Positions 18,282 through 27,273 of a stretch of DNA of 64,000 bases are shown piece by piece (the first letter of the stretch is position 1; every line of letters begins with the position of its first letter). The notes beneath the pieces were generated by a model. That model saw nothing but the letters and a program-made list of their open reading frames with translations. It was not told the origin of the DNA and ran no database searches. The position numbers and the translations under genes were made by a program. The stretch covers positions 18,695 to 82,694 of the forward strand of contig NZ_VJXY01000033.1 in assembly GCF_014831675.1 (NCBI RefSeq). The letters are read 5' to 3'. The stretch is from Komarekiella delphini-convector SJRDD-AB1 (GTDB taxonomy: Bacteria > Cyanobacteriota > Cyanobacteriia > Cyanobacteriales > Nostocaceae).

Positions 18282-19589
18282 TTAGATTTTATTTAACTCA
18301 GACCATTGTTTGATCCGAACTTTAAATTTTGACCATTCCTGATAAACCTCTCCAAATAATTTATCTTTTCTTGCATACAAATTTAACAACTTATCTGTTT
18401 CTTTTTTAGCTGCTTGCAGAATTTCTTTATTAAAAGGTCTTGGTTGAATACCTATTGACTTGAGATGTTGTAGCTTTTCACTATTCTTTTGATCATATTC
18501 AGCTAATATTTTTATATGAGTTTCAAGACAAACAGCTTTAAATATTTCTTGATATTTTTTCGGTAACTCTTTCCAGGCATCTGTATTGACCTGGATATCA
18601 TACGTTGTACCGGGTTCCCACCAACCTGGATAATAATAGTATTTTAAGACATTGTGCAATCCCAAATGAAAATCATCGTGTGGGCCAATCCACTCAGCAG
18701 CATTTAGTGTTCCATCTCTGACTTGATCGGCAATTTTATCAATTGGGATTTGCAAACCTAACTGTTTATCAGATATGACACCAAATCTTTGTAACACCTC
18801 TGCACCTAATCCAGGAATACGCATGGTTATGGCATTGAAATCTTCTATTGAGTTGATTTCTTTGTTAAACCATCCTCCCATTTGTGCCCCTATAGCTCCT
18901 GCTGGAAAAGGAATCACGTTTAAGCCCAATCTTGGATAGATTTTTTGCATAAAAGTCAATTCATCGTCAGGCTTATCTTTGTAATAAAGCCAAGCATTTT
19001 GCTCTTGAGGATTTAAGCCAAAAGGGATGGCACAACCAAAAAAGAGAACTCTGAATCTTTCACTGTTGTAATAGACCCCACTGTAGCCACATTCTATCTT
19101 TCCATCGCTAATATCTTTGAGTATTTCTTCTGTATCTCCAGTGCTAACTAGGTCAATAGTAAAGTTACCATCTGTCATAACCTTGATGCGATCGCGGATC
19201 ATTCCTGGAGCTTTCCAAAGTATCAAGTTCTTGGTATCTTCACCCAAACGGCTAACCATTTTCCAAGTAATACGTGGGTGATTTTTACTAGCAAACCAAC
19301 CAGCAGTTAGTCCCACCGATGTACCGATAGCTGTGGGGATAAAAGCTCTGCGAGACATCCGCAACGATGGTAATCTATCTTGAATTGGTGCTTTTATATG
19401 AGAATTTAAGCCAAGGTGAACGTTGACAACGTTGCCATTTGAACTGCTATGTGTTTGATTCTGATTATTATCATTGCCAATAGCAGCCTGCATTCCACCA
19501 TCTACCGTTGAATCTTCGGCGTTCTGCTGGATAGTAGGCTCAGATTTTGGTGGTGAATTGTTGGAGTCAGGCGATGGTAATTGGCTCAC
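18282..19589 (-). CDS. DctP/TRAP-type solute-binding protein with a cytosolic N-terminal tag region
   Basis: 435 residues. Residues 80-103 hold a twin-arginine-like SRRAF and a hydrophobic segment (TAIGTSVGLTAGWFA). The part after it (ITWKMVSRLGEDTKN, APGMIRDRI, AAEWIGPHDDFHLGLHNV, YYYYPGWWEPGTTYDIQVN) matches DctP-type TRAP periplasmic binding proteins. What is odd is the first 78 residues: polar, low complexity, carrying GGMQAAIGNDNNQNQ (31-45) and GNVVNVHLG (52-60). The same GGMQAAIGN motif opens the gene 12 bp upstream. No DctQ or DctM membrane partner is in the window. GTG start. It may be a membrane-tethered sensor rather than a transporter component; that is inference. Confidence 0.78.
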   Translation of the reverse strand: MSQLPSPDSNNSPPKSEPTIQQNAEDSTVDGGMQAAIGNDNNQNQTHSSSNGNVVNVHLGLNSHIKAPIQDRLPSLRMSRRAFIPTAIGTSVGLTAGWFASKNHPRITWKMVSRLGEDTKNLILWKAPGMIRDRIKVMTDGNFTIDLVSTGDTEEILKDISDGKIECGYSGVYYNSERFRVLFFGCAIPFGLNPQEQNAWLYYKDKPDDELTFMQKIYPRLGLNVIPFPAGAIGAQMGGWFNKEINSIEDFNAITMRIPGLGAEVLQRFGVISDKQLGLQIPIDKIADQVRDGTLNAAEWIGPHDDFHLGLHNVLKYYYYPGWWEPGTTYDIQVNTDAWKELPKKYQEIFKAVCLETHIKILAEYDQKNSEKLQHLKSIGIQPRPFNKEILQAAKKETDKLLNLYARKDKLFGEVYQEWSKFKVRIKQWSELNKI

Positions 19590-19601
19590 AGGGTAACTCT
19601 G

Positions 19602-20027
19602 CTAAAGTCCAAAGAAAGATTTTGCAACATTTAACCAACCCAGCAGTTGCCCTAAAATAGGTTGGACTTTTTCTACAAGTCCTTGGCCTGCATTTAAAGT
19701 TTTACTTGCATCTTCCAGAGTTTCTGTCATCCGTTTCAGGTTCCCCGCAGCCAATTGCTTGTCAGGCTCTTTCTGCTGAACCTCATCAACTGCGGCTCCT
19801 AATCGATTGCTGGCTTTTTGCTTAATATCTTCAGGTAAAGTAGACCCTTGAAGAATCTGCTGAATTTCGCCTAGCAATCTGAGTACATCTTCTTGGGAAA
19901 GTGTTTTTTGTGCAGGTACAGTCTGAGCTTGCATATTCTGCTGATTATTATTGCCGATAGCTGCCTGCATTCCGCCAGACATTTGACCTGTATTGGATTG
20001 TGAAATACCACCGGGATTACTGGTCAT
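19602..20027 (-). CDS. Small helical protein sharing the GGMQAAIGN motif, function unknown
   Basis: 141 residues from ATG 20027 (AGGA upstream; the longer frame starts at 20060). The N-terminal 40 residues are polar and Asn/Gln-rich with GGMQAAIGNNNQQN at 18-31, almost the same as residues 31-45 of the next protein. The rest is predicted all-helical: LSQEDVLRLLGEIQQILQGS, LPEDIKQKASNRLGAAVDEV, AAGNLKRMTETLEDASKTL, and a hydrophobic end VQPILGQLLGWLNVAKSFFG. I recall similar helical tails in cyanobacterial proteins that accompany NACHT or protease effectors, but cannot confirm homology here. It is the first gene of a two-gene operon with the DctP-like protein (gap 12 bp). Confidence 0.7.
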   Translation of the reverse strand: MTSNPGGISQSNTGQMSGGMQAAIGNNNQQNMQAQTVPAQKTLSQEDVLRLLGEIQQILQGSTLPEDIKQKASNRLGAAVDEVQQKEPDKQLAAGNLKRMTETLEDASKTLNAGQGLVEKVQPILGQLLGWLNVAKSFFGL

Positions 20028-20060
20028 TTTAAATTTTCCTAGTGTCAATAATTGATGCAA

Positions 20061-20406
20061 ACAACTTCATGAATTTACTTTGTGTATGCGTAATCATACT
20101 TACAATAAGCGAACTACGGTTTAACTGCCGATAATACTGAGATTTTCTCTAGGCTAACCTTTTATAGGATACCATACGCTAATATTATGAGTATATATTC
20201 GGATATAAACCTTACAGGTATTAGGTTTAATTGTGACTAGCGATCGCAGTCGCTATTTATCTAAATTCTATGTCTAATAAATACACCAAAATAAACTTAA
20301 CTTAATGGGTTCTACCAAACACCAGTTTTGAATATAAAAAAATCCTCTCCTTGATTTGGAGAGGATTACTGATTACAAGTTGGAGTTGTTTACTTTTTTC
20401 TAACTG
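20061..20406. other. Intergenic region with terminator
   Basis: About 345 bp. Apart from the hairpin terminator at 20334-20367 there is AT-rich sequence with one HIP1 site (20239), presumably the promoter of the two-gene operon to its left. Confidence 0.5.
20334..20367 (-). terminator. Rho-independent terminator of the 20407-21102 gene
   Basis: On the minus strand, AATCCTCTCC, a 7-nt loop, and GGAGAGGATT are followed by a run of T. A perfect 10-bp stem, 40 bp after the stop of the upstream gene. Confidence 0.85.
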
Positions 20407-21102
20407 TTATTGAGCGGAATTTTCTGTACTATTAGCGCCAGTTTTATCTGAACTGCTACCGGATAATGTGTCCGTTTGATTTGATTTGTTTTGAGCAGGA
20501 GTAGAGATGCTAGTATCGTTGTTTTTCTCTTGAGTGGAAGTACTATTACTCTGGCTTTCAGACTGTTTAGGAACTTCAGGTATTGAAGGCGCTGGTTGCT
20601 GATTAACTTGTGTTGGCGCAGGATTGGGAATAGAAATGTTAATGTCTTGCTGAGGAGGCGCTACTGGGGCTTGAGGTACTGGCGCTTGCTGTTGTGGAAC
20701 TGGAACAAGGACATCCCTAGTTTTTTCGATAATAGTCGTTTCTTTTTCAGGAGGTTGTTTGGCTTCTGGTTTTTGAGGAACTACTATTGCAGGTGTAATT
20801 GGGGTTGGTGTGTCGTTACGTTGATTTAGAAAGAAAAGAACACCACCAACCAAACCTACTAGCGAAGCAAGAAGCAAGCCAACTAACAATCCACTAGCAG
20901 CATTACTATTATCACGATCTGCTAAATTTTCTTGAGCGTCAACATAACCATTCCTATAGGAATTAGAGTTAGAACCGACAGGAACATTGTTAATAGTTTC
21001 TTCTGTTTTTTTAACGTTAGTGTGTATATGTCCGTTAGCGTCTTTGTATGAATCCTGCTGAACTTCGCGGTTATGGCTTTGGTAATCGTTTTTGTTAGTC
21101 AT
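20407..21102 (-). CDS. Single-pass membrane protein with Pro/Gln-rich extracellular tail, function unknown
   Basis: 231 residues. Residues 1-67 are polar (NGHIHTNVKKTEETINNVPV), followed by one TM at about 69-92 (SGLLVGLLLASLVGLVGGVLFFL), then a long disordered tail rich in Pro, Gln, Ser and Asn (QQAPVPQAPVAPPQQD, QSNSTSTQEKNNDTS). No catalytic motif. Such proteins are common and poorly known in Nostocales; a cell-wall-spanning tether is possible. It has its own terminator and does not look cotranscribed with the two-gene operon downstream. Confidence 0.7.
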   Translation of the reverse strand: MTNKNDYQSHNREVQQDSYKDANGHIHTNVKKTEETINNVPVGSNSNSYRNGYVDAQENLADRDNSNAASGLLVGLLLASLVGLVGGVLFFLNQRNDTPTPITPAIVVPQKPEAKQPPEKETTIIEKTRDVLVPVPQQQAPVPQAPVAPPQQDINISIPNPAPTQVNQQPAPSIPEVPKQSESQSNSTSTQEKNNDTSISTPAQNKSNQTDTLSGSSSDKTGANSTENSAQ

Positions 21103-21550
21103 GGTGTTGATAAAGGTAAGTAAAAAAATTGAAAATTTCTAAACATTTTAGCTTTCTTAGAAAAAACTCTGAGCTATCTTGTAGTGTTAGTTTTGCTACT
21201 TGTGCTTGAATTTTTTATAGAATAACTTCAAAAATTATCTAAACAACTCTGTCTCTAGAGTGGATTCTTACATCTATCTAAAGATAGAATGCCAAGTAAG
21301 AAATTTACTGAAATTTAATCATTTAATGTTAAGGTTCACTGAATATTTATGGGCAAAACAATAAATAAAATATATGCAAGTACCCAAATCTATATAGGCA
21401 AAAAGAAATAGTGCAACTTAAATATTTCTGATTTTTTATTCACTAACTTGATTACAACCAAGTGAAGATTAAAAATGTAAAACGATATCAGGTTAATTTC
21501 GGTGGCACACTAGTTTTACACTCAGCAAATACTTTCTTCATCTCTACCTT
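21103..21550. other. Divergent intergenic region
   Basis: 448 bp of AT-rich sequence between divergent genes; it must hold both promoters. No gene, strong hairpin or repeat supported. Confidence 0.4.
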
Positions 21551-23776
21551 ATGTTGCCTAAACCCAAAAAGCATTGGACACCTTCAAACTGGGCAAGTTG
21601 GAAGCCCTTCGGCATTGGCGAACAGTACCCTAACAATTATTGGGAAGTTTTTCGAGCCATTTGGCTATCTCGTGACCAGCTACCTTACGCGTGGAACATC
21701 TTGGACAAAGGTGTTTGTGATGGTTGCGCTCTCGGAACAACCGGAATGAAAGATTGGACATTAGATGGCATCCATCTCTGCAATGTCCGGTTGCGATTGT
21801 TGCGGATGAATACCATGCCAGCTTTTGACCCTGCACTACTGGAAGATGTTTCTTCTTTGCAAAAGCAAAAAAGTGCCCAATTACGAGACTTAGGACGGCT
21901 TCCCTACCCGATGATGCGTCAAAGTGGGGAAAAAGGCTTTCGCCGTGTTAGCTGGGATGAGGCTTTGGAGGTAATTGCTAGTCGCATCCGCGCTACCACA
22001 CCAGACCGCCTCAGCTTTTACGTTACCAGTCGCGGCACTGTTAACGAAACTTACTACGCCACTCAAAAAGCTGTGCGGGCAATGGGAAGTAATAATATTG
22101 ATAACGCCGCCCGTATCTGCCATTCTCCCAGTACAGCGGGGCTAAAAGCTGCTCTCGGTGCGGCAGCTACTACTTGTTCTTATAAAGACTGGATTGGTAC
22201 TGATTTGTTAGTCTTCATTGGCTCTAATGTTGCCAATAATCAGCCTGTCACTGTCAAGTATCTGCACTATGCGAAGAAAGCTAGTACCAAAATTGTGGTA
22301 ATTAATACTTACCGCGAGCCAGGAATGGAACGCTACTGGGTTCCCTCGATTCCAGAAAGTGCCCTTTTTGGTACTAAGTTTGCCGAAGACTTCTTTTTGG
22401 TAAACATGGGTGGAGACATAGCGTTTTTAAATGGCACAATTAAGCACATAATTGCCAACGGTTGGGTAGACCAGTCATTTATTGACTTACATACAGATGG
22501 CTTTGCGGAACTTAAGGCATCATTAGAAAACCAATCTTGGGAAGAACTAGAGCGGTTTTCGGGAGCATCCCGCGATGAAATGTATGCTTTTGCCAAAATG
22601 GTTGGGGAAGCCAACAAAGCTGTATTTGTTTGGAGTATGGGCATTACTCAGCATGAATGTGGTGAAGATAATGTCAGAAGTATTATCAATCTTGCTCTGA
22701 CTAGAGGTTTTGTCGGTCGGGAAGGCTGTGGTTTGATGCCGATTCGTGGTCACTCTGGGGTGCAGGGTGGTGCAGAGATGGGATGTTATGCAACTGTCTT
22801 TCCTGGTGGTAAGTCCATCACTCCAGAGAATGCTGCACACTTAAGCCAGCATTGGGGTTTTGCAGTGCCAGCAAGTAAAGGTTTAATTGCTCCAGAAATG
22901 ATTGATGCAGCACATCGGGGAAAATTAGATGTGTTGTTCTCCGTGGGGGGGAATTTTTTAGAGGTGTTACCAGAACCCGATTATGTAGAAGGTGCGCTGA
23001 AGCAAATACCGCTACGAGTGCATATGGATATTGTTCTCTCCAGTCAGATGTTAGTGGAACCAGCTGACACTGTAGTGCTTTTACCTGCCACTACTCGCTA
23101 CGAAATACCTGGGGGAGTGACAGAAACTAACACCGAACGCCGAGTGATTTTTAGCCCGGAAATTCCAGGGCCACGAATTGGGGAAGCACGTCCCGAGTGG
23201 GAGGTGTTTATGGAGTTGGCAAGGTGGGTGCAACCAGATTTGGCAGACAAGCTGACTTTTGCTGATACTGCTGCTATCCGCCAAGAGATTGCCCAAATTG
23301 TCCCACAATATGCTGGTATTCAACACTTACAGCAGGCGGGAGATCAGTTTCAGTATGGTGGGTCACATTTGTGCTTTGGTTGGAATTTTCCCACACCAGA
23401 TGGGAAGGCGCACTTTGGGGTATTGTTGCCACCACAGATAGAATTACCAGAAGGCTGTTTTTTAGTAGCAACGCGCCGGGGTAAGCAATTTAATAGTATG
23501 GTGCAAGAACGCAAAGATGCAATTACTGGGGCAGTGCGCGAGGCAGTGTTAATAAATGTAGAAGATGCAGTAAAGTTGGGATTAAAAGATGGCGATCGCA
23601 TTATTCTCAAAAATGATTTAGGCCAGTTGCATGGGCAAGTTTACATTGCACCAATTCAGTCAGGCAACTTGCAAGTACATTGGCCAGAAGGGAATGTGCT
23701 ATTAGATAAAAGTAAGCGTTCTTTGGAAGGAGTTCCCGACTACAACGCGGTAGTAAGTCTAGAAAAACAAACTTAA
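21551..23776 (+). CDS. FdhF/YdeP-family molybdopterin oxidoreductase (formate dehydrogenase-like)
   Basis: 741 residues of the DMSO reductase superfamily, Mo-bisMGD dependent. GEKGFRRVSWDEALEVIASR is the cofactor-binding start; RICHSPSTAGLKAALG aligns with the formate dehydrogenase H site where selenocysteine binds Mo, with Cys in its place. Also VFIGSNVANNQPVT, KIVVINTYREPG, GMGITQHECGEDN-like text (WSMGITQHECGEDN), VLFSVGGNFLEV, PADTVVLLPATTRYE. The N-terminal cysteines (CDGCALG, HLC) do not form a clear 4Fe-4S set. No Tat signal, so cytosolic. Physiological substrate of YdeP-type proteins is unproved. FdhD at 9368-10207 is the likely sulfur donor. Confidence 0.9.
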   Translation: MLPKPKKHWTPSNWASWKPFGIGEQYPNNYWEVFRAIWLSRDQLPYAWNILDKGVCDGCALGTTGMKDWTLDGIHLCNVRLRLLRMNTMPAFDPALLEDVSSLQKQKSAQLRDLGRLPYPMMRQSGEKGFRRVSWDEALEVIASRIRATTPDRLSFYVTSRGTVNETYYATQKAVRAMGSNNIDNAARICHSPSTAGLKAALGAAATTCSYKDWIGTDLLVFIGSNVANNQPVTVKYLHYAKKASTKIVVINTYREPGMERYWVPSIPESALFGTKFAEDFFLVNMGGDIAFLNGTIKHIIANGWVDQSFIDLHTDGFAELKASLENQSWEELERFSGASRDEMYAFAKMVGEANKAVFVWSMGITQHECGEDNVRSIINLALTRGFVGREGCGLMPIRGHSGVQGGAEMGCYATVFPGGKSITPENAAHLSQHWGFAVPASKGLIAPEMIDAAHRGKLDVLFSVGGNFLEVLPEPDYVEGALKQIPLRVHMDIVLSSQMLVEPADTVVLLPATTRYEIPGGVTETNTERRVIFSPEIPGPRIGEARPEWEVFMELARWVQPDLADKLTFADTAAIRQEIAQIVPQYAGIQHLQQAGDQFQYGGSHLCFGWNFPTPDGKAHFGVLLPPQIELPEGCFLVATRRGKQFNSMVQERKDAITGAVREAVLINVEDAVKLGLKDGDRIILKNDLGQLHGQVYIAPIQSGNLQVHWPEGNVLLDKSKRSLEGVPDYNAVVSLEKQT

Positions 23777-23975
23777 AATATTAATACTACTGCCACGGTA
23801 AATTTATCAACCCATACTATCTAAATCAAGGTCTGATACCATTTCACAAAATTCTTGATACAAATCACTTTTTTTACCTCCCCTGCTTGCTATCTGTATC
23901 AATTTTAGAGTGAAATGGTATAAACGCCCCGCTACGCTTTAAGCGCAGCCATGCCCGCAAGGCTTTGAGCTACTG
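23777..23975. repeat. Short spacer with Nostoc-type repeat
   Basis: Convergent gap. About 23925-23965 has gccccgctacgctttaagcg and ccatgcccgcaaggctt, the palindromic repeat family also seen at 39750. No strong terminator recognised. Confidence 0.5.
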
Positions 23976-25607
23976 TTAAAGCTTTTTAATTAACTCCAAC
24001 ACTTTTTGGTAATCTTCTGTTTTTCCTTGTTCTTGAAAGAGGTTAGCGGCTTTTTGTAAATCTGCGATCGCCCATTGCTTGTCTCCCAAGGCAGCGCGGA
24101 CAATTCCCTTGCTGTAGTAGGCTTGGGCTAAGTTGGGATTAATCTTCAGGGCTTGGTTATAATCAGAAATTGCTCCTTGCAAATCTTCTAAGTTAGAACG
24201 GGCAATTCCCCGACTGTAGTAGACATTGGCATAATTGGGATTAATCTTCAGGGCTTCGTTGTAATCAGAAATTGCCCCTTGCAAGTCTCCCAAAGCGGTG
24301 CGGGCAATTCCTCGATTGTTGTAGGCTAAGGCATAGTTGGGGTTAAGCTTGAGGGCTTGGTTGTAATCGGCAATCGCCCCGTGTTTATCTCCTGAAGCAG
24401 AGCGAGTATTTCCCCGGTTGATGTAGGCTTGGATATAGTTGGGATTAATGTTGAGGGCTTGGCTGTAATCAGCGATCGCTCCTTGCAAGTCTCCCAAGTT
24501 AGAGCGGGCATTTCCCCGGTTGTTGTAAGCTAAAGTATCTTTGACATTGAGGCGAATTGCTTCGGTTAAAGCTGCGATCGCTCCTTTATAGTCTTTCAAC
24601 AAAGAACGAGCAACGCCCTGGATACGTATGGCATCTGCTTTCTTTCCTTGTGCGGCAAATAATTCTGTAGCTTTTTGTAAATCCTCAACAGCTTTTTGGT
24701 TGTTTCCAGACTTGCTGCGGCTCAACCCCAGCCTGTAGTAAGCTTGGGCTAAGTTAGGATTAATGTTGATCGCTCTGGTGTAATCAGCGATCGCTCCTTG
24801 ATAGTCGCCTTTGTCATACTTGTCCTCAGCCTGAATAAAAAAGTCATCAGCTTTCGGTGCTGTGGCTGTTGGTGTGGCAGGAGGACTGACACCCACATCT
24901 GTCTTAGTGTTAGCTGAGAGTCTCAAAAAAGTATTAATGGGAACGCCCAAATTAAAACCTGTTTTGATAATAATATTGGGATTTTGGTCGGAAATTTGAA
25001 AGTTTTCCATAGTATCTCCCATACCATGAATTCCGACTACTTCGCCTTTGTCATTCAACACCGGGCCGCCACTCATCCCCGGTAAAGTATCATTGCTGTA
25101 GACCAAAGCATAGCCGTCACGCAGGGGTTTCGAGGCATTAGCAGTAATCTGCCCCGCGACAAAGTTATAAATCGAGTTAGAAATGACTGCGGTTGCTTTG
25201 GGGAAACCTGCTACATAAGCTGTAGCACCTTCTATGGCTTCGTCCGAGTTGCCGATTTTGGCAACAGTATAACTTTGGTTGCTGGTAAACTGCACAACCG
25301 CTAAGTCAACTTCTGGCAGCTTTTTCACAGTTTTGTAATCGAGTGGATAGCGCTGACCATCTGGGGTGACAATTTCATATTTATCTTCAGTTTCGATAAC
25401 ATGCTTAGCTGTCAGAACAGTGTAAGTATCGCCCTCTCGCTGAATAATTACCCCAGTCCCAGAACCGCTAGGATTGTCAATTAGTACAGTAATTGCTTTG
25501 GCAACCTTACTTACCTCAGTTGAGGATAGGGCGATCGCTATTTGGGGTTGTACAAAAGCGATTGATACTCCCATCAGCGCCGATGCCAGTGCGTAATCAA
25601 ATTTCAT
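23976..25607 (-). CDS. Secreted trypsin-like serine protease with TPR repeats (paralogue 1)
   Basis: 543 residues. Signal peptide at 1-27 (ALMGVSIAFVQPQIAIALS). Protease domain at about 30-245 with catalytic His in VLTAKHVIETE, Asp in EVDLAVVQFTS and Ser in LPGMSGGPVLND. A Pro/Thr linker follows, then about eight TPRs from residue 260 on (AIADYTRAININPNLAQAYY, repeated as DYNQALKINPN-type units). All three triad residues are intact, so it should be an active protease in the periplasm or outside. Last gene of a four-gene run (gap 80 bp) and 60-70 percent alike by eye to the next gene, a tandem duplication with diverged TPR number. Confidence 0.88.
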   Translation of the reverse strand: MKFDYALASALMGVSIAFVQPQIAIALSSTEVSKVAKAITVLIDNPSGSGTGVIIQREGDTYTVLTAKHVIETEDKYEIVTPDGQRYPLDYKTVKKLPEVDLAVVQFTSNQSYTVAKIGNSDEAIEGATAYVAGFPKATAVISNSIYNFVAGQITANASKPLRDGYALVYSNDTLPGMSGGPVLNDKGEVVGIHGMGDTMENFQISDQNPNIIIKTGFNLGVPINTFLRLSANTKTDVGVSPPATPTATAPKADDFFIQAEDKYDKGDYQGAIADYTRAININPNLAQAYYRLGLSRSKSGNNQKAVEDLQKATELFAAQGKKADAIRIQGVARSLLKDYKGAIAALTEAIRLNVKDTLAYNNRGNARSNLGDLQGAIADYSQALNINPNYIQAYINRGNTRSASGDKHGAIADYNQALKLNPNYALAYNNRGIARTALGDLQGAISDYNEALKINPNYANVYYSRGIARSNLEDLQGAISDYNQALKINPNLAQAYYSKGIVRAALGDKQWAIADLQKAANLFQEQGKTEDYQKVLELIKKL

Positions 25608-25687
25608 AATTTAATTCCCAATAGGCATTAATTTAACTTTGGTAGTAAACAGGTTTACTTTACTTTACTTTTTGCACTATACCCAAC

Positions 25688-27214
25688 TTACTGCTGAAGC
25701 TTTTTGATTAACTCCAGCAGTTGTTGGTAATCATCTGTATTTCCTTGTTCTAGATTAAGGTTAGCTGCTTTTCGTAAATCCGCGATCGCCCCTTGTTTAT
25801 CTCCCAGCGCAAAGCGGGCTATTCCTCGACCAGTGTAAGCTGGGGCAAAGTTGGGATTAATTCGCAAAGCTTGGTTAAAATCAGTAATTGCTCCTTTCTT
25901 GTCTCCCAAATCAAAGCGGGCTATTCCCCGTCCGGCATAGGGTGGGGCCAGGTTAGAATTAATTCGCAAAGCTTCGGTGAAATCAGCGATCGCTTTGTTC
26001 TTATCTCCTAACTGATAATAGGAAATACCCCGGCCAGCGTAGGCTTGGGCGTAGTTGGGATTAATCTTCAAAGCTTGGTTGAAATCAGCGATCGCACTTT
26101 GGCTATCATCCAGGCTATTACGGGCAATCCCCCGGTTATTGTAAGCATAGAGAAAATTGGGATTAATCTTCAAAGTTAAGGTATAATCATCAACTGCCCC
26201 TTTCTTGTCTCCCAAGGCAGAGCGAGCCAGACCCCGGTTATTGTAAAGGTCAGCATCTTTGGGATTAATCTTCAGAGCTCTGTTATAGTCGTCAATTGCG
26301 CCTTGAAAGTCTCCTAAGTTATAGCGGGCAAGACCCCGATTATTATAGGCATTGAGATAGTTGGGATTGAGGCGAATTGCTGTAGTGTAGTTAGCGATCG
26401 CACCTTTAAAATCTCCCCTGTCGTACTTGTCCCCAGCTTGAATATAGAAGTCATCCGGTTTTGGTGCTGTTGCTACAGGTGCAGTAGGAGGACTAACGCC
26501 CACATCTACCCCAGCTTGAGATGAAAGTCTCAAAAAGGTATTGATCGGAATCCCCAAATTAAACCCTGATTTAACATAAGCAACTGTGGAATTGATTTTA
26601 GAGGTTTCGATATCCGCTTCATCTGCTCTACCATGAACTCCCACCAGTTCACCTCTGTCATTCAACACCGGGCCGCCACTCATCCCCGGTAACGTATTAT
26701 TGTTGTAGACCAAAGCATAGCCATCACGCAGGGGTTTTAAGGCATTAGCAGTAATTCGCCCATCGGTAAAGTTGTAAATTGTACTGGAAATTGCTGCCGT
26801 AACTTGAGGAAAACCAGCTACATAGGCTGTTGTACCTTCCGCGGAGTCATCTGAGTTGCCTATCTTGGCAACAGTGTAACTTTGGTTGCTGGTAAACTGC
26901 ATAACGGCCAAGTCTACTTCTGGCAGCTTTTTCACTGTATTGTAATCGAGTGGATAACGCTGACCATCTGGGGTGACGATTTCATATTTAGCTTGAGTTT
27001 CGATGACATGCTTAGCTGTCAGAACAGTATAAGTCTTACCATTTTGCTGAATAATTACCCCAGTCCCAGAACCATTTTGAGTCTCAATCAGCACCGTGAT
27101 TGCTTTGGCAACTTTACCCACCTCAGACGAGGAAAGTGCTACGACAATTTGCGGCTGCACCAGGGTAATGGATACTCCAATGATTGCTGGTACAATTGCA
27201 TAATTTAATTTCAT
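25688..27214 (-). CDS. Secreted trypsin-like serine protease with TPR repeats (paralogue 2)
   Basis: 508 residues. Signal peptide at 1-27. Triad: His in VLTAKHVIETQ, Asp in EVDLAVMQFTS, Ser in LPGMSGGPVLND. TPR units start near residue 258 (AIANYTTAIRLNPNYLNAYN) and run to the end as about seven repeats (ALKINPNYAQAYAGRG). Close paralogue of the gene at 23976-25607; the protease halves are more alike than the TPR halves. Third gene of the run, 59 bp after the protease gene upstream. TPRs suggest it docks on protein partners. Confidence 0.88.
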   Translation of the reverse strand: MKLNYAIVPAIIGVSITLVQPQIVVALSSSEVGKVAKAITVLIETQNGSGTGVIIQQNGKTYTVLTAKHVIETQAKYEIVTPDGQRYPLDYNTVKKLPEVDLAVMQFTSNQSYTVAKIGNSDDSAEGTTAYVAGFPQVTAAISSTIYNFTDGRITANALKPLRDGYALVYNNNTLPGMSGGPVLNDRGELVGVHGRADEADIETSKINSTVAYVKSGFNLGIPINTFLRLSSQAGVDVGVSPPTAPVATAPKPDDFYIQAGDKYDRGDFKGAIANYTTAIRLNPNYLNAYNNRGLARYNLGDFQGAIDDYNRALKINPKDADLYNNRGLARSALGDKKGAVDDYTLTLKINPNFLYAYNNRGIARNSLDDSQSAIADFNQALKINPNYAQAYAGRGISYYQLGDKNKAIADFTEALRINSNLAPPYAGRGIARFDLGDKKGAITDFNQALRINPNFAPAYTGRGIARFALGDKQGAIADLRKAANLNLEQGNTDDYQQLLELIKKLQQ

Positions 27215-27273
27215 ATATTAATTGACCATATTTATGAATACGAGTGTGCTGAATGCTGACTCAAAACTCTTCA

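Noticed and set aside
21630-23610. Several minus-strand frames opposite the Mo oxidoreductase
   Set aside because: Shadow frames without ribosome sites or recognisable domains.
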